A stretch of DNA of 64,000 nt from Altibacter sp. (GTDB lineage Bacteria; Bacteroidota; Bacteroidia; Flavobacteriales; Flavobacteriaceae). Shown here piece by piece: positions 62,264-64,000 of the stretch. The translations under genes were made by a program, and so were the position numbers. The notes beneath the pieces are model-generated. The model did not search any database. It was not told the origin of the DNA and worked only from the letters and a program-made list of their open reading frames with translations. Position 1 is the stretch's first letter, and each line of letters opens with the position of its first letter. The stretch is taken from assembly GCF_019913785.1 (NCBI RefSeq), contig NZ_JAIOHK010000072.1:1-64000 (forward strand). Reading direction: 5' to 3'.

Positions 62264-63465
62264 TAGGGTTCTTTTGTAAAAATTAAGGTAGAGCAATTGC
62301 CTCCAAATCCTAATGAATTCGACAATACAGCGCTCAATGTTTTTTCTTTAAGTGTGGTTTGAGGTGTGATTTCAAACTCCTTCATCTGGGTTTTAAAATT
62401 GAGGTTTGGATAAATCACACTATGCTGCAAGGCCAATATGGAATATACTGCTTCAATGGCTCCTGCCGCTGCAAGCGTGTGGCCTGTATAGGCTTTTGTG
62501 GAGCTAAACTCGGGAAGATTCTCTCCAAATACACGTATCAATGCCTTTCCCTCAGAAAGGTCGTTATTACCTGTTGCAGTTCCGTGGGCATTTACATAAT
62601 CGATGTCTTTAGGATTAAGACCTGCCACTTTTAAAGCCTTTTCCATCGCCAAGGTAGCACCGTCTCCATTTTCGGATGAGGCCGTTTGATGATAGGCATC
62701 GTTAGCATTTCCATATCCTTTTACATAGGCCAGGACTTTTTTGTTTTCGGCCTTAACAACCGCATCACTTTCCAATACAAGAAAAGCTGCTGCCTCGCCT
62801 AAATTTAAGCCCTTTCGATTTTCATCGAATGGCGTGTTATAGGTATCTGAAAGTATCATTAAGGTTTTAAAGCCGTTTATGGTAAACTTCGACAAGCAAT
62901 CGGAACCTCCCACTACAACCCGATCCAACTTACCTGCTTTAATTAGACGCGCTCCAAACATTATGGCATTCGCCGCCGATGAACAGGCGGTACTTATAGT
63001 AGTGACCAGCGAATGATTAATTCCTAGTTGTTCGGCAATTTTCTGGGAAGAATCGCCTGCATGATGTCCATCAATATATTTCTGAAGGCTTTTTTCCTCG
63101 AGATATTCGTAAAAATACCGTTCGGTCATATCCATACCTCCAACACTTGTGGCCGAAATCAGGCCCGTTTTGTATGTATCAATATTTGTTATTTGAGCAG
63201 CTGCAATTGCCTGTTTAGCGGCAATTGCTCCAAGTAAGGCAGTTCGTGAATAGTTGTTATTGGAGTCGAGAGCGAGTTGGGATTCCAGTTCGGCGTTTGA
63301 AAAATTAATCTCACCCACCATGATCTCATTTTTGTGAATGGTGTCTATCCAAGCTATTCTGGAAATTCCTTTTTTTTCACCAATAAGGGCAAGATAATTT
63401 TCTGCCACGGTGTTTCCTATGGCCGAAATAATTCCCATTCCGGTAATTGCTACTCCTTTGCCCAA
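62263..63465 (-). CDS. Beta-ketoacyl-ACP synthase (FabF-like) of the polyene cluster
   Basis: A 400-residue condensing enzyme with the complete catalytic set: Cys161 (STACSSAANAI), His294 (NAHGTATG) and Lys324/His329 (STKAYTGHTLAAAGA). It extends an ACP-bound chain by two carbons per round, using malonyl-ACP. The start is TTG at 63465, because no ATG lies between the ACP stop and the conserved VAITGMGIISAIGN; the next methionine (residue 10) is inside that motif. It is 6 bases after the ACP gene. Confidence 0.93.
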   Translation of the reverse strand: MGKGVAITGMGIISAIGNTVAENYLALIGEKKGISRIAWIDTIHKNEIMVGEINFSNAELESQLALDSNNNYSRTALLGAIAAKQAIAAAQITNIDTYKTGLISATSVGGMDMTERYFYEYLEEKSLQKYIDGHHAGDSSQKIAEQLGINHSLVTTISTACSSAANAIMFGARLIKAGKLDRVVVGGSDCLSKFTINGFKTLMILSDTYNTPFDENRKGLNLGEAAAFLVLESDAVVKAENKKVLAYVKGYGNANDAYHQTASSENGDGATLAMEKALKVAGLNPKDIDYVNAHGTATGNNDLSEGKALIRVFGENLPEFSSTKAYTGHTLAAAGAIEAVYSILALQHSVIYPNLNFKTQMKEFEITPQTTLKEKTLSAVLSNSLGFGGNCSTLIFTKEP

Positions 63466-63471
63466 GAAAAT

Positions 63472-63729
63472 TTATTTTGTACGATGCTCGGCAATATAAT
63501 TTGCCATCACCTCAATTGATTCAAAAATCTTTCTCCCTTCCTTGGGATCCAATAATTTAATTCCGTAGTCCTTATCAAGCATTACAATTAGTTCTAATGC
63601 ATCGATAGAGTCAAGACCCAAACCATCTCCAAAGAGGGAATCATCATCGGCGATGGTATCGACCGAAATATCTTCCAAATTTAATTGTTCAATAATTTTC
63701 GCCTTCAGTTCTTGTTTTAAATCGCTCAT
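63472..63729 (-). CDS. Acyl carrier protein
   Basis: An 85-residue acyl carrier protein: phosphopantetheine attachment site LGLDSIDALELI with Ser41, preceded by LEDISVDTIADDDSLFGDG. It carries the growing polyene chain for the ketosynthase-CLF pair encoded next. It overlaps the partial gene at the right edge by 4 bases (ATGA). Codon use and spacing are like those of the neighbours. Confidence 0.93.
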   Translation of the reverse strand: MSDLKQELKAKIIEQLNLEDISVDTIADDDSLFGDGLGLDSIDALELIVMLDKDYGIKLLDPKEGRKIFESIEVMANYIAEHRTK

Positions 63730-64000
63730 AATCTGTATAATCTGTTTATTTCTTTTTTGTTATGCGGAATACTTCCCTTATCACTCACCAAATATAAAAA
63801 AGCTTCATAAGTATCGGTATCAAAATCCACCCAGCCACCTATAACTTTTTCAGCTTTATTATTTAAAAAAAGACCATTGGTATAGTCGGCTAAATGTTCG
63901 GCACTAAAGCGGTCAAAGATAAAAAAACTATTTTCGGAAAACAGCCTATGTTTTATACTAATCTCACCAATACAAATATTGGGTAAGGTATACACAAAAA
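63726..64000 (-). CDS. Unknown protein of the polyene cluster, start outside window
   Basis: The frame is open from the window edge (64000) to TAA at 63726-63728, with 91 codons in view. A GTG at 63995 is the first possible start, but the two codons before it also read on, so the gene very likely starts beyond the window. The visible C-terminal part has FFIFDRFSAEHLADYTNG and GGWVDFDTDTYEAFLYLV motifs. I do not recognise the family; a truncated ketosynthase or another cluster enzyme is possible. It overlaps the ACP gene by 4 bases, so it belongs to the cluster. Confidence 0.55.
   Translation of the reverse strand, partial: FVYTLPNICIGEISIKHRLFSENSFFIFDRFSAEHLADYTNGLFLNNKAEKVIGGWVDFDTDTYEAFLYLVSDKGSIPHNKKEINRLYRL

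Overview
The window looks like chromosomal DNA of a marine-type member of the Flavobacteriaceae (Bacteroidota). The reasons are low G+C, promoters of the Bacteroidota type (-7 element TAnnTTTG, with or without a -33 TTG), a 2414-residue SprA (gliding / type IX secretion), an Alternative Complex III operon feeding a cytochrome c oxidase, several TonB paralogs, and a flexirubin / aryl-polyene-like lipid-polyketide cluster. I saw no rRNA, tRNA, insertion sequence, prophage or CRISPR array. No gene-free stretch exceeds about 300 bases.

Layout. 1-4 kb: the end of an unknown gene, tsaB, and an adaptor/TolC efflux pair. 4-9.2 kb (minus): respiratory accessory genes, namely a CxxC small membrane protein, DUF420, SCO and a cysteine-less SCO-like paralog, then oxidase subunits IV and III, a second subunit-III-like protein and the haem O synthase CtaB. 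9.3-15.1 kb: a metallo-beta-lactamase-fold hydrolase, then four consecutive genes that each carry a TonB-type C-terminal domain; one of them is fused to a Wzi-like outer-membrane barrel. 15-29.6 kb (minus): vanZ, gcvH, sprA, ruvA, malic enzyme, queG, a kelch-repeat lipoprotein and ruvB. 29.9-41.2 kb: one long minus-strand operon actABCDEF-coxB-coxA (quinol:cytochrome c oxidoreductase plus oxidase core). 41.4-47.9 kb: a SPOR protein, rimP-nusA-infB with a terminator-like hairpin in its leader, and a universal stress protein followed by a lipoprotein. 48-64 kb (minus): a tightly overlapping cluster (unknown gene at the edge, ACP, ketosynthase, degenerate ketosynthase/CLF, deacetylase, LolA-like protein, lipoprotein, dehydratase, unknown, GT2-DUF2062, MMPL-acyltransferase fusion, FAD oxidoreductase, cupin-like protein, C45 Ntn-hydrolase lipoprotein, PaaK-like ligase).

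How they work together. The act operon, coxBA and the separate coxIII/IV/ctaB/SCO block together supply a quinol-to-oxygen chain, split into two loci about 20 kb apart. The 48-64 kb cluster has the parts to build a polyene acyl chain on an ACP (ketosynthase/CLF, dehydratase), attach it to an acceptor (acyltransferase, ligase), and move it to the outer membrane (MMPL exporter, LolA-like carrier). The darA/darB-type resorcinol genes that would confirm a flexirubin are not in the window, and the cluster runs off its right edge.

The observations I rate highest are the terminator-like hairpin in the rimP-nusA-infB leader, the SCO paralog with no copper ligands, the TonB-domain/Wzi-barrel fusion next to three TonBs, an intact queG frame without a canonical start codon, near-leaderless promoter geometry at several genes, the fully degenerate CLF, and the MMPL-PlsC protein with an extra C-terminal domain.
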